Positions 13,525 to 24,362 of a stretch of 64,000 nt of DNA are shown here, piece after piece; position 1 is the stretch's first letter; each line of letters opens with the position of its first letter. The position numbers and the translations under genes are program-made. The notes under the pieces were generated by a model, which saw nothing but the letters and a program-made list of their open reading frames with translations, was not told where the DNA came from and did no database searches. The DNA is from Morella rubra (Eukaryota > Streptophyta > Magnoliopsida > Fagales > Myricaceae): NCBI GenBank assembly GCA_003952965.2, contig CM025854.1, forward strand, positions 2,825,788 to 2,889,787, written 5' to 3'.

Positions 13525-14885
13525 GGCCTCATCTTCTCTTTGAGTAACCACCTGAAAATTTCCAAAGCATTGCTACTCAGTCCATTAAGTACAAACCCTG
13601 AAATCATAGCTGTGCACATTATGACATCAACTGTGTCACTTTCGCTGAAAATCTTGCTTGCCATCCCCACATCCCTGCACTTAAAGTATATATCAATAAG
13701 TGCACTCTTCACAAACAGATCCAAAGGCACACCGTGTCTTATTATGTAACCATGAATTTCCGTACCTTGTTTGAGACATGCTGATTCAGTAACTGATGGA
13801 AGGAAGCTGGCAAAGGTGATAGAGTCTGGTTTGACACCAAGAGATATCATCTGATGAAACAGATGAGAAGCCTCATCCATAAACCCATTTTGGACAAATC
13901 CAGAAATCATGCCATTCCAAGTGACCAAATCATTTTGTGGCATCATATCAAACAACTTACACTCATCAACTAAATACCTGCATTTTGAATACATAGCTAA
14001 CAATGTGTTAGCCACAGGAGGGTCCAACTCCAACCCACACTTAACAACAAGACCATGAAGCTCGGTACCCAAGCCAATCCTTGCTTCTGAGGCACAAACT
14101 GACAATATACAAGCAAATGTCACCGAGTTGGGCCTAATTTCAGTTTTTCTCATTTCCAAAAACATTTCAAGAGCACTAATATTATCTCCAATTTTCACAT
14201 AGCCATTAAGCATGACATTCCATAGAACAGCATCTTTATGCGGCATTTTATCAAACAAACATCGCGCATCTCTTATACAATCGTTCTCCGCGTACAACTT
14301 GATCAACGAACTACCCGCAAACACATCCAACTCAAAACCCATCAACCGAATCGTTCCATGAACTAACTTACCCAAACTTACATTATTCAAACCACTACAA
14401 GCTTTAATCACATGAGGAAACGTATACTTATCAGGAGAATTACCACAACCCAACATCTTAAAGTAAAACAACAAGGCAAAATCGAACTGACCCAGCATTG
14501 TAAACGCTCTAATCATCCAATTCCAAGGCAAAGCAAAAGACCTCAGTTCAAGATTATAGAACATATTCTTAGCATCCATAAAGCTGCCACAAAGAACGTA
14601 CATACCCAAAACCCTGCCACCCAGAAGGCCATTGTTGCCAATCGCACTGACAACAACACGGGCATGAACTTGCTTTCCTTGTCGAAGAACAGAAGGGTCA
14701 CAACAAGCTAGCAAGATGGATTTCAGTTGGCTTGCTAAAGCCGGTTCGTTATCTGGGTACAACGAAGCAGATGGGGGTTTAACGTGTTTGCAGTTGGTAT
14801 GTACGAATTTTGCCAGTGAAATTCCGGAGAAACGTGAATAAATTGGAACTAAGAATTTGAGGTGCATTTTCTTTAAGTAGAACAA
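13395..14885 (-). pseudogene. truncated PPR gene copy fused to LINE sequence (496-residue chimeric ORF)
   Basis: The first 450 or so residues match the full-length PPR protein at 51679-54240, from MFYLKKMHLKF through RWLLKEKMRP, with one substitution seen (E for A in YLVDECKLF). After RP the frame crosses a deletion join into LINE-derived DNA and ends about 40 residues later (MVRNPSSTF...LLSNESS). The distal PPR motifs and the E/E+ region are missing. The promoter-side sequence is the same as that of the intact copy, so transcription is possible. A shortened PPR array would have lost part of its RNA-binding tract and the C-terminal effector region. I call it a pseudogene, but it is an open chimeric frame. 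Confidence 0.85.
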
Positions 14886-16297
14886 AACTCTTTCGTGGGT
14901 GGCGACGTCGCCTAATTCCCCTTGCTCCCTCTAAATTTACAAAGCCGCACTGCTTTCACCTCACTACATCCCGTTCAATTTGGGCCTAGTGCACGCGCGG
15001 GCGGGCACCGCCATATTCTTGGCCGTTGGTGACGTGGCAAGGCGCGTTTTGAAAAGCAAAAGAGGTTGCCAACGGTCAGCAAATACCATTACCTCAGACG
15101 CCATGGTTTCATAAAACCATACTACCATAGGCCACATAATATCGGTAACGGAGTTGAATTGTGTGTCTATTTTTGAAAAAATCTTCTTTGTTTTCTTTAC
15201 AAATTGTGTGTTTAAGTTTGATAAACTTTCTTTTATTATTTAATTGGTTATATTTTTTCTGTCACATATTTAAAAAAGAGTAAATATATTTTTCACTCAT
15301 AAAATACTATAAATTTTATACTTTGCACCTAAATTACTATTTTCGAGACATTTCACTTTTTAACTACTAATTTTAGACATTTTATAAAAAAAATTAAATT
15401 TTTAGACATTTTATATTTTCTACTTACTAATATTAGATATTTTACGCCCTCTGTCTAAAAATAATACTTCAATAATTTAATGAATTGACAATAATATCTT
15501 TAATATATGCAAAGTGAGTACAAAATACAGAATCAATAGTAATTTGAAAGTGAAAAATACATATCCATCAAAAAAAATCTACTACTTATGTATGCAGACC
15601 TCTAAATTTATTGAATTTCCGAAAGATTAAAAAAAAAAAAAAGGATGACTACAAATTGTATCCTACCAATATATATATATATATCTAGAGAGAGAGAGCA
15701 CACTTTTTCTATTTTTGGAACGGGCATTGCATATACATATTGACTATAACACTGTTCAGAATTATATTCTAATACTTTAGAACATTATCAAACGTGTTTC
15801 TATTTGTTATTAAAATTAGTAAGATATCTCTAGAGTACCGTAGTAACAACATATTGATTTTACATATTGATTATAAAACGTGTTCCGTAATCAGTTCCAC
15901 TGATTACTATTAAGCATTTTTTACTTTTGGAACAAGATTTGAGAGACAAACTTTCATTATCTTACATTATAAGAATTGACCGTTTCATAACGAGGGCAGA
16001 GGATTTTATTTCAAAATAATACAATTTTTAAATTTCAATTTCGAAGCATTTAAAATTAAAAAGAAAAACATCACTCTTAATTCTTTAAAGTTATATTAAA
16101 ATATTAAAAAGAAGTCTAAATTATCAAAATCTTGACATTTAACTTTAAATTATCAAAATACATATATTGGCTTTGTCAAAAATCTCACAGTTGAACTACC
16201 CAGAAAATTAAGTTATGTGTTGCAAAATGACATATATATTAAATATTTCAATGTAATTTATATGTTAAAACTGAAAATTCTTTAAAAAAAAATATAG
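14886..16297. promoter_or_regulatory. copied PPR/TOC90 bidirectional upstream region (left copy)
   Basis: This duplicates 54241-55647. It carries the same TGGGCC site-II-like motif (14981-14986) and GACGTGGC G-box/ABRE-like motif (15031-15038) close to the PPR start. An (AT)n(AG)n simple repeat lies at about 15670-15700. A degenerate piece of the long-TIR MITE family, including TTTAATATATGCAAAG, spans about 15278-15518. No coding region is seen. Confidence 0.55.
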
Positions 16298-17494
16298 TTG
16301 TCGACTCTATGGTCAGTATCCTCGTTGTACACGTGGAACAAAAAGGACCCCCACCCCCCAAGAAAAATAAAAAAGCAAACTCAGAAGCAAGGTTCTTTTA
16401 TCTGTCTTATCGCGTTTGGTTCGTCTTCCAGAGCCTCAGCCTCAGCCTCGCTCGCTCTTCATTTTCACCAAACACGTTACCCGAAGTTGGAATTCGGATC
16501 CATAATCGGATCCCATATTTTCGTTTCCCATGTTGTGGTGAACCTGGTTTCCTTCCCGGACTGTATACTTTCTCTTAGGGTTTCGAAGCCGTCAAGTTTT
16601 CCATTACGAATATGGTCTTTGGTCGCTGAGGCTGGCACTGTCCAATTCAGGGTTATTAGCTCGGAGTCAGTTGAGATTTGAGGTAAACATTTACCTCAAG
16701 TTTTAGTGTTCCTTAGAAAAGATTTTGTTGGACTTTGTATTTTTTTGATGGCTGAACGCGTATTAAATGGGACGTTTGTTACTGTGCGGTGACTTTGTCT
16801 CTTTGGTATCCGATTGAATTTTTTATATATATATGCAATTGTTGTATATTATCAATTGTAGACTTTGCTTAGCAGCAGCAGGCCTAGGAGGCTATAGTTA
16901 GTTGCTTCTCAATTTAATTTTCTGCTTCTCGCTGTCTAATTTTCCGTGGAAGTTGAGGGATCAAATAGGATTCTCGGTTTCGGTTTTCAAGTTTCTGAAT
17001 AGTAGCAGACTGTGTTAAAAGAATAGATAAGCTACTATTTTTTGGCAATTTAATAAAGGAGTCAAGTCTGCTAGGAAATTTGAAGATGGCGTCTAATATT
17101 AGTTGACTGCATATGCAGCAGCTCTTGCTGAATGGATGATCAATGGAGGTCAAAAATTTTCCAAGTTGCATTCTGTAGAAAGTAAGGGAAAATTGAAGTC
17201 GAGCTATTTCTCTGTCCAATATCTCAATGTAAAGGTTTAAGAAGATATTCAATAATTTTGGTTTTCGTTGTGAAACTGAAATGGTGAAGAAATTTTCTTG
17301 TCTTTTGATTGGATAAACCAACACTTTTAATTGATTCATGATTTATGATGTACCTCTATTGTGAACTGTTTACCCATTTAATTTCCTAGACTTCTTGGGA
17401 TTGATTCTCAAACTTTATAGCTCGGTCCATCTTCTCTTCCATCTGCTCCATGAAGGTTTTGAATCATGGAGTACCTTGGATACTCCTTATGTTC
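16298..17494 (+). pseudogene. orphan TOC90 5' end: promoter-proximal DNA, first UTR exon and part of the first intron
   Basis: Sequence matching 55648-56834 includes the probable noncoding first exon of TOC90, ending GATTTGAG before GTAAAC at 16682/16683, and most of the following intron. The copy stops at 17494, about 60 bp before the place where the intron acceptor and ATG exon would be, and continues into RLP-unit DNA. No TOC90 coding sequence is present on this side. Apparent ORFs at 16298-16681 and 16309-16578 are in the UTR exon and occur in both copies; I do not think they are translated. Confidence 0.75.
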
Positions 17495-18788
17495 TGTCAG
17501 GCACGAATTTCTTAAGAGGAAGTAAAAAAAAAAAAAAAAGAGAACATGGAATCTACGGACCACTTATAAAAATCGAAAAGGATCGTTGTTAGACAGCCGT
17601 CAAAATATTTGGAAACATCACCGTACTTCTTTTCTTCCACCTCTTCCCAAAGGGTCCTATTTTTTCGTCTGCCAGGTCACCGGTCCATTGCCCTCACCCT
17701 TTTTTTTTTTCTTTTTCTTTTTTTAAAGGTTTATGCAATTATTTGGATAATTTAGTAATTAAAAAGATAGATTTTCTATTGGCTAGAGTAGGTAGGTGTG
17801 AGTTCCAAGTCTGTCATTATTGAGTAAGTTATTGACCTACCTTTGCACGTGCTGTAAAACTTATTACTGAAATTGAAAACTGCAGAACCGTTTTTTTTTC
17901 TTGAAAAAAATAATAATTGAACATTTGTTAATTGTACGATGATAGACAAAAATCTCCAAACATAGATGCGCATAATTTACGTGAGGTAATTAATATTTTA
18001 GGGTATTAAAGTTAGTAAAAAAGTTAAAAGATGATAAATGAAATTTTTATATTTATTTAGAGTAAAAAATAATAATCTGATGAGAGAGAGAATTTTGTGT
18101 AATTATTTTATTTATTTTATTAAGATCTAAAATTTTGGTTCTTAAATACCACCAAATCTCTGGAATTTTTGTGGTCCCATGAAACCTTAGTTTGGGCTTT
18201 CTTTGTGGGCCCATGTTAAAGGAGATAGTTGGTTCTTTCAATTTTGACACATTTTTCAAGTAAGGATTCTTAATTCAGAATTGCTTCACCTGCAAGTAAT
18301 AAGTATTTGTAATCCAATCCAGCTTACTCACCAAAAAATAAAAAAAAATTTTGCAATCCGGAAAGGACAAAACAAAAGGAGAAAAGAAGAGATCCTGCTT
18401 CAAAATGGTAATTATCAAAATTTAAAAAATAATGAACTATGGAGCCTCGGTATCCATTGTAGATGAGTGAAAAGCATAAATAAGAAGCACCTTTCTGTCT
18501 CCAACACCATTAGAGGCAAAACACCCAAGCCACATGAATCCATTCCGTTTCATAAAAATCGCACCATGAAATATAAATTATAGATGTTTGGGCTCATAGC
18601 TCTCTTTTAACGAATCCGACTTGCACATGAAAATGGATAGGCTGACAGATAATAATTGATTTTCTAAACAATTTTGTGGTTGTCAAAGGCTACCTTAAGA
18701 ATGCAAAGATCCGTCCCAGAAGTACAAGGCCAAAAGACAAATTTACTTCAGAGGTTTAAATAAACTTTAAACATCACAATTGCAACAA
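17495..18788. repeat. RLP-unit 3' flank, copy S1
   Basis: From GTCAGGCACGAATTTCTTAA onward this matches the DNA downstream of the other RLP copies, beginning near 23845, 31982 and 42401. Shared landmarks are the poly-T tract, GCTAGAGTAGG, and a conserved patch around 18505-18580. No intact gene is seen. Confidence 0.75.
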
Positions 18789-19205
18789 TTAGTTTAAAAT
18801 TAAATTGGATAGCTTACGAAAATTGATTACAACAAAGTAGTAGAAATTAGTAATGCACACTTCAATGAAGTCAAACCATGCTCGACGCCAGTAGAGATTT
18901 ATGTACAGAACTCCAACAATTGTCATCAACACTACTGTGTAAGAGACCACAAAGCTTATGTATAAGGCCACCATGTCTATGCTGAAACTATCTATCTCTT
19001 TCTTCCCCTTCATGATCAGCTGACATAACAGATGGTGTTCCATTTTTTCTACAAGCCTTGACTAATGGGGGTCCACATAGAAGAGGATTCCCCTCAAAAC
19101 TTCTTTCATCAAACGTCTCGAATTGATCTTTTCTTTCTGGCGTAGTACTTGACAAGTTATTATGCGTCACATTGAATATATCTAGATAGTGCAACTCTAG
19201 GATCT
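18789..19205 (-). pseudogene. RLP copy A, 3' fragment
   Basis: The minus strand encodes the C-terminal part of an LRR receptor-like protein: [18 protein letters not shown], then [19 protein letters not shown], an acidic stretch, the transmembrane segment SFVVSYTVVLMTIVGVLY, and the short basic tail FRKLSNLILN. Two overlapping frames (18988-19194 and 18789-19043) show at least one frameshift between the cap region and the transmembrane segment. The leucine-rich repeats that should precede it are missing here. A matching relic of the 5' end lies at 20395-20530. Confidence 0.8.
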
Positions 19206-20394
19206 AAGGGAGGATAATACCATTCAAGTTATTAAACATCAATAAAAAGTCAAAAATTTGTTAGCAAGCAACAACTTTATACATGTTACTCGTTGATCAA
19301 ATAATTTGTTAATTGTAATTATTACCCTCTGCTTTCATGGGATAATGTCTAAGTGTATCATATTATGTTGTCTTTCATATTAAATATTTGTCAAAAATAT
19401 TAATGGTGCTAGTTTGCCTAAGCACGATGTAAGCAAATTAAGGATCTTAGCCACGTGGAGATTATTTTTTGCACTAATCACTATCGACCCGTAAGTGGTA
19501 ATTTTTTACTAACACCTAAAAGAAAACAATTTAGGGTTGATAAGAAATTAAAGGCCACATCAACATCACTTAAAAATTATTAAAACATTAAAAATTATTA
19601 AAAATTGCAAGAAAAAAGTAAACTTGGTAGTTAAAAAAAATGAAAAATCAAGAAAAGAAATAATTTTAAAGACAGTAAAATTTTTCAACTAAAAATATAG
19701 TAAACTAAAAAAATCGTGAAAAAAATTACACAGAATTTTTTCATATATAAAAATTAGTATAAAATACAAGGTCACATTGGAAATCGGCAGGTATTAGTGG
19801 TAGGTTGAAGTGTAATTCATTTTATTTTCTTATTCAATTTTTTTCTTATTATAACATTTGGATTTAGCTGACAATTGTGGAAGACTTGGGTCCAGAGCAT
19901 TATTTTGAGAAGACCAAGACTTTGACCTCTTTTGCACGTTAGTTAGCTTTGTCCCAATTTCAATGAGCCTCTTCTATTAATTACAGAAATTCCACATCAT
20001 CAAAAAGATTGTGAAAACTTGACTTCAGTGTCCATGTAATTAATTTGACTTTTAGTCACGATAACAAGAAATCACTACTTAGATATAAGAACTGACTCTC
20101 TTGAGCAGACTCGGTAATAGGCTGACCACTCGAACCAAAAAGTATATACAGCTGATATTTTTGAGTAGTTCCGAAAAGCAAAAGTTGGAAGAAAAAGAAG
20201 TCTTTTTTATTTACTTTCAGCATATGAAAAAAATATAGATTTATAATCGATACAACATGGATTTAGAATCAAGCTAAAGACTTGACATCAATAGTTTAGT
20301 GGGTGGTTAAGTTTTGAAACTATCCTCTCTTCATCTGCAAGACTTTAATTTAACTAAAACTTGAGCTGTATGATCGATTAGGGACCCAAGTTAA
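19206..20394. repeat. degenerate RLP-unit upstream DNA
   Basis: The part 19310-19870 resembles 21660-22260 and 40385-40960, with shared stretches such as TTATGTTGTCTTTCATATT and GTCAAAAATATTAAT. The part 19900-20000 resembles the RLP promoter region near 36995-37060. No gene is seen. Confidence 0.6.
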
Positions 20395-20530
20395 GAATAT
20401 TGCTGAAAGACAAGCTAAATGCATTGATATTGCTCAAGTTCAATGCAACAGCGCTATTGTCTCTTCCTCCAATTAAGCTACCGCGAAGCAGCCATCAATG
20501 CATAATGGATACAACGCCAACGTTGCCCAC
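20395..20530 (-). pseudogene. RLP copy A, relic of an LRR and of the signal-peptide exon
   Basis: GACAAGCTAAATGCATTGAT (20410-20429) corresponds to the LRR-encoding GACAGGTTCAATGCATGGAT of RLP C. The following sequence with GAAGCAGCCATCAATGCATA corresponds to the exon 1 segment that encodes NGCFGCLEEER in C and D. LRR and exon 1 sequence are directly joined, implying loss of most of the gene body. Short and degenerate. Confidence 0.55.
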
Positions 20531-22803
20531 GACCGTAAATTTTTTTAATAATATTTTGTTTTGTCCTTTTGTTTCTTCTATTTATTTTATTCTTAGAGAT
20601 TTTATTTCAACTTTTTTCCTTTTATTTTGTCTTTTTAATTATCTACTTAAATTTCTGAGGTCTTAAATATATATGTGTTTCAAGAATTGGAGGGTCGTCA
20701 TACTTTTTTAAGAATTTTTTTTTTTCACTCTTTCTGTAATTTTCTCATTAATTTGTTTTACCTTCTTAATTACTGTTTATTTAAGATTTGTTTTAAAATT
20801 TGATGTCTTCATTTGCAAATTACGTAGAATCAATTGTATTCCTATTTAATAAGCTGCCTTTTGGTTTCCAAAAGGCACACATGACTATTAAAAAAAATTT
20901 GGTCCGATAAACCAAATTAGCCAATACTTGCGACTCAGACCAACTTGACGTCATACGCTAGCTTGTTCATTTTTTCCAAATGGGTATTTTCTCCGATACA
21001 TAAAAAGTCTCAATTAACAAGTTGTCCGCAATATCAATCCTTGCATTATTTTGGGAAGAATTTGGCGTCAATGTCGTTCTTACCATGTACGCTAATAGAC
21101 CTGAATCCCGGGACAAAGACAAAAGACGTTGGCATCTCGGTCATGACTTTTACGGCCATTTCTTCACGTTAATTAGCTTTGCTATGATTGAAGTATTAGT
21201 TATTAAAATTAATTCTAGTTTATTTCTAAAAAAATTATTAATCTAGAGGTTATGTGTTTTGGTATTATAGTTACAAAGTAGAAGATTTATAATTTTTAAT
21301 ATTTTCATCATGTAAGAGTTAACTAGAATTTACTATAAATAATTATGTAACATTTATTTGTACGTTATATTTTAGAAGTTAAAAAGTCTCAACTATAAAT
21401 ATCGATGTATCCCTTAGCTTCGTAACAATGTTGAAGGGTTGTAGAAACTATTTGAAGGGTATAATGGGCCATGGAGTCCACAGTCGTGGCCCTTGTTCTC
21501 CCTTGATTTTACAATTAGGCCTCTCATTCTGGACAATTCTTTTATCCTTAACTTTTATATGTATATTACTGTACTCTTCTTTCAAATAATCAGCCAAAAC
21601 TTTTCTCTCTTTTCTACTAGCGAGTGGTGGCAGACGCAGCAATCTTCTTTCAAATTGTAATTGTAATTATTGCCCTCTGCTTTCATGCATGGGGCTATGA
21701 TTGAGTGTATTATATTATGTTGTCTTTCATATTAATATTTGTCAAAAATATTAATTGTGCTACGTACTTTACCTAACCAGTATCCAGTATGTAATCAAAC
21801 CAATTAGGGATCTTGGCGTGCATGGAGATTGTTCTTTGCACTAACCAACGCAACTTTCGGCCCGTAAGTGGCAACTTTTGACTAACACCCAAAAGAAAAC
21901 AATCTAGGGTTAATAAGAAATGCCACATCAACATCACTTAAACAATTTCTAAACTTACGGAAAAAGAAGTTAAAGAAAAACAGTAAAATTACTAAAAATT
22001 GCAAGAAGAAAGTAAACTTGGTAGTTAAAAAATGAAAAATCAGGAAAAATAAATAATTTTATACACACTATTTTTTTATTTTTTATTTAAAAAAAAGAGC
22101 TAAAAATATTGTAAAAACTAAAAAAAGTAGGGAAAAAATTTTCATATATAAAAATTAGTATAAAATACAAGGTGGTCACATCGGAAATCTTAGGACGTAT
22201 TCGTAGTAGGTTGAAGTGTAATTTATTTAATTTTCTTATTCTATTTTTTTCTTATTTGTACTTTGTAGTACTTGAGAATAGTACTTAGATTTAGCGACAA
22301 GCTATAGTGGAAGACTTAAGGTCAAGAGTACTCTTTATTTCTTTACACCCCTATCAAATCCTATCTTTTTGACTGAATTGTACCAAGAAGATAAGAGAGT
22401 GGAAGATGACAACTCTTTTATTTCTAATTCATGTCATATTTGAGAACACGTGATTCACCATAAAGTGAAAGATATAGAGCGAAAAACTCTTGGTCGATAC
22501 CATTCTTTACACGCCTATAATGCCTCATCATTTTGACTAATTATATCAACAAGAATAAATTTGTAGACAAAATTTCAGGAATGAAAATTTAAATTGCCTC
22601 GAAATCTAAATACTAAAAATAGATTATTCAATCGAGAATTAAAATATTGGAGAAGATAATTCCGTTTTATGAAGCTTCCAAAAAAAAGTCATGGCCGCTC
22701 CTTCTCTCCCGTAATAAGGAAAGGTAAAAGGCAGATAGAAATGAATGCTTAGTAGTGCTTTTGTGCTTTTGTGAAGGCTTTTTGTGCTTTTGCGAATGCT
22801 TTT

Positions 22804-23296
22804 GTGGACGTCTGCCCTTGAAGATTAAAAGCGCAAACCAAATAATGGTGGTCTTCTCGAGAAAATGAAAAATAAGGAAAGATAATGGTGGCTCTGTTCT
22901 AGTAGTAATCAAATATGTAAGCTTGTCACTAGAAAGTTGATTTTCTTTTCTTCTTTTTCTTTTTCTCTACAAAAAAACATCACCAGACACTAGCTTATAA
23001 TCACTTTTCTAAAACTCGGTGTTCTTAAATAAAGGCAGTCCAAAATCGTAGTGGACGTCTGCGCTTAAAAGATAAAGCGCAAACCAAATAATGGTGGCCT
23101 ACTCGAGAAAAAGAAAAAAAAAAAAAAGAGGAAAGATAATGGTGACTTCTGTTCTGTTGTAATCAAATATGGTAGATTTTCTTTGGAAAGGTGATTTTCC
23201 TTTCTTTTTTTCTTTTTTTCCTAAAAAAAAAAAAAAGCATCACTAGTCACTTTCCTAAAACTGTTCTTCCAAAAAGGCAGTCCAAAATCATGTAGT
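22804..23296 (+). repeat. tandem repeat, about 247-bp unit, two copies
   Basis: Units begin with GTGGACGTCTGC at 22804 and 23051. They share AAAGCGCAAACCAAATAATG, GTAATCAAATATG and AGGCAGTCCAAAATC. The same pair recurs at 41416 and 41665, and degenerate units occur near 31575-31830 and 38474-38760. Confidence 0.75.
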
Positions 23297-23358
23297 GGAT
23301 CACTATGGATGGTTTTTTTAAGTAAATCCCTCGGCCTTATGTCTTTTTTAAAAATAAA

Positions 23359-23764
23359 GAAATAAATATATTTTTCACCTATTAACTATTAAATCTATGA
23401 TACATTGTATTTTTAATTATTAATTTTGACATATTACACCCTTTAACTATCAATATTAGACACTTTGCAATCTAAACTATTCAATTTTACATATTGTATC
23501 CTTCAACTATCAATGCTAGACATTTGACACCCTACTTCTTGACAATAATACACTTAAAAATTTAATGAATTGATAACAATATCTTTAATATATGCAAAGT
23601 AATTGAGGATATTATCATTATTTTAATTTAAAATTTTGACAAAAAATATAAAGTGTCTAAAATTAATAGTTAAAGAGTATAATATGTTAAAATTAATAAT
23701 TTAAAATGTAAATATAAATTATAAAAATTATAATAATTGATGAGTAAAAAATTATATTTTTTTC
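23359..23764. mobile_element. MITE with long imperfect terminal inverted repeats, Mutator-like
   Basis: The two ends are long imperfect inverted copies of each other; the pattern AATATATTTTTCA...ATTAACTATTAAAT recurs inverted at the far end. The insert is bounded by A-rich 9-10 bp direct repeats at about 23350-23358 and TAAAATAAA at 23765-23773. The same element sits at 41973-42316. The equivalent site at 31888-31896 in the third RLP unit is empty. A 9-bp target duplication with long TIRs fits a nonautonomous Mutator-like element. It has no coding capacity. Confidence 0.7.
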
Positions 23765-23842
23765 TAAAATAAACCATGAAGTCGAATCACACTGATTGAA
23801 AATGACATTAACTTTATTGATAGGTCCAACCAGACCTATTAA

Positions 23843-24362
23843 GCCGTCAGGCACCAATTTCCTAAGACGAAGTTTAAAAAAAAAATGGATCCACGGACCA
23901 CTTATAAAAATCGAAAAGGAACATTATTAGACAGCCGTCAAATCTTTGGAAACATAATCAATAATCATATTTCTTTTCTTCCACCTCTTGCCAAAGGGTC
24001 CCATTTTTTCGTCTGGCAGGTCACCAGTCCATTGCCCTCACCCTTTTTTTTTTCTTTTTTTTTTAAAGATTTATGCAATTATTTAGATAATTTAGGGTGT
24101 GTTTGAAGTGTAAAATTTTACACTTTTTAAAATTTTAACACAATAAAAAATTACAATATAATATCTTTCTTCCTATCAATCATTACTTTTCACTATAATA
24201 AATATTAAAAATCATATATCTCTTCATTTTTCACCAAATCCAATACTCTAAAATTTTAATTTCCCTACAATAACAATCAAACACACCCTTAATAATTAAA
24301 AAGATAGATTTTCTATTGGCTAGAGTAGGCAGGTGTGAGTTCTAAGTTTGTTATTATTGAGT
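23843..24362. repeat. RLP-unit 3' flank, copy S2, left part
   Basis: This matches 42401-42735 and 17495-17825. It is interrupted by the MITE at 24095-24288 and then by the LINE from 24363. The flank resumes at 28757. Confidence 0.75.
24095..24288. mobile_element. Tourist-like (PIF/Harbinger) MITE, 194 bp
   Basis: Perfect 12-bp terminal inverted repeats GGGTGTGTTTGA and TCAAACACACCC bound the element. TTA is duplicated on both sides (24092-24094 and 24289-24291). Paralogous sites near 17755 and 42651 read TTTAGTAATTAAAAAG with no insert. A three-base TTA duplication and GGG-type ends fit Tourist-like MITEs. No coding capacity. Confidence 0.85.

Larger units (their letters stand above)
13153..17494 (+). 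repeat. segmental duplication, left copy (partner about 50111-56834)
   Basis: From TTGCAAACTCGG at 13153 the sequence is nearly identical to 50111 onward. At 13523/13525 it jumps to the equivalent of 52880 and then follows the partner to GTTCT at 17494 (partner 56834). The left copy therefore lacks about 2.4 kb of the partner (roughly 50482-52879), with two shared T bases at the join. Differences elsewhere are mostly small noncoding indels. In the PPR coding part I found one amino-acid difference. Both copies have the same orientation. Confidence 0.93.
20584..23842 (+). repeat. RLP-unit upstream block T1 (partner T2, 38761-42398)
   Basis: Long direct repeat with the segment starting at 38761, with a few percent divergence plus indels. 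It includes one promoter module (20970-21200), the 247-bp tandem repeat and a MITE. T1 lacks the 539-bp insert present in T2: GGGTTGT at 21436-21442 is directly followed by AGAAAC. ORFs 21448-21642 and 22667-22912 also appear in T2 (40173-40373, 41237-41524), but only because the DNA is duplicated; they match no family I recognise. Confidence 0.85.

Noticed and set aside
16298-16681. 127-residue protein duplicated at 55648-56031
   Set aside because: It lies in the probable noncoding first exon of TOC90, is low in complexity and repeats only because the segment is duplicated.
23885-24106. Conserved ORF also present at 42441-42647
   Set aside because: Conservation is explained by recent DNA duplication; there is no family resemblance and the frame runs through a poly-T tract.
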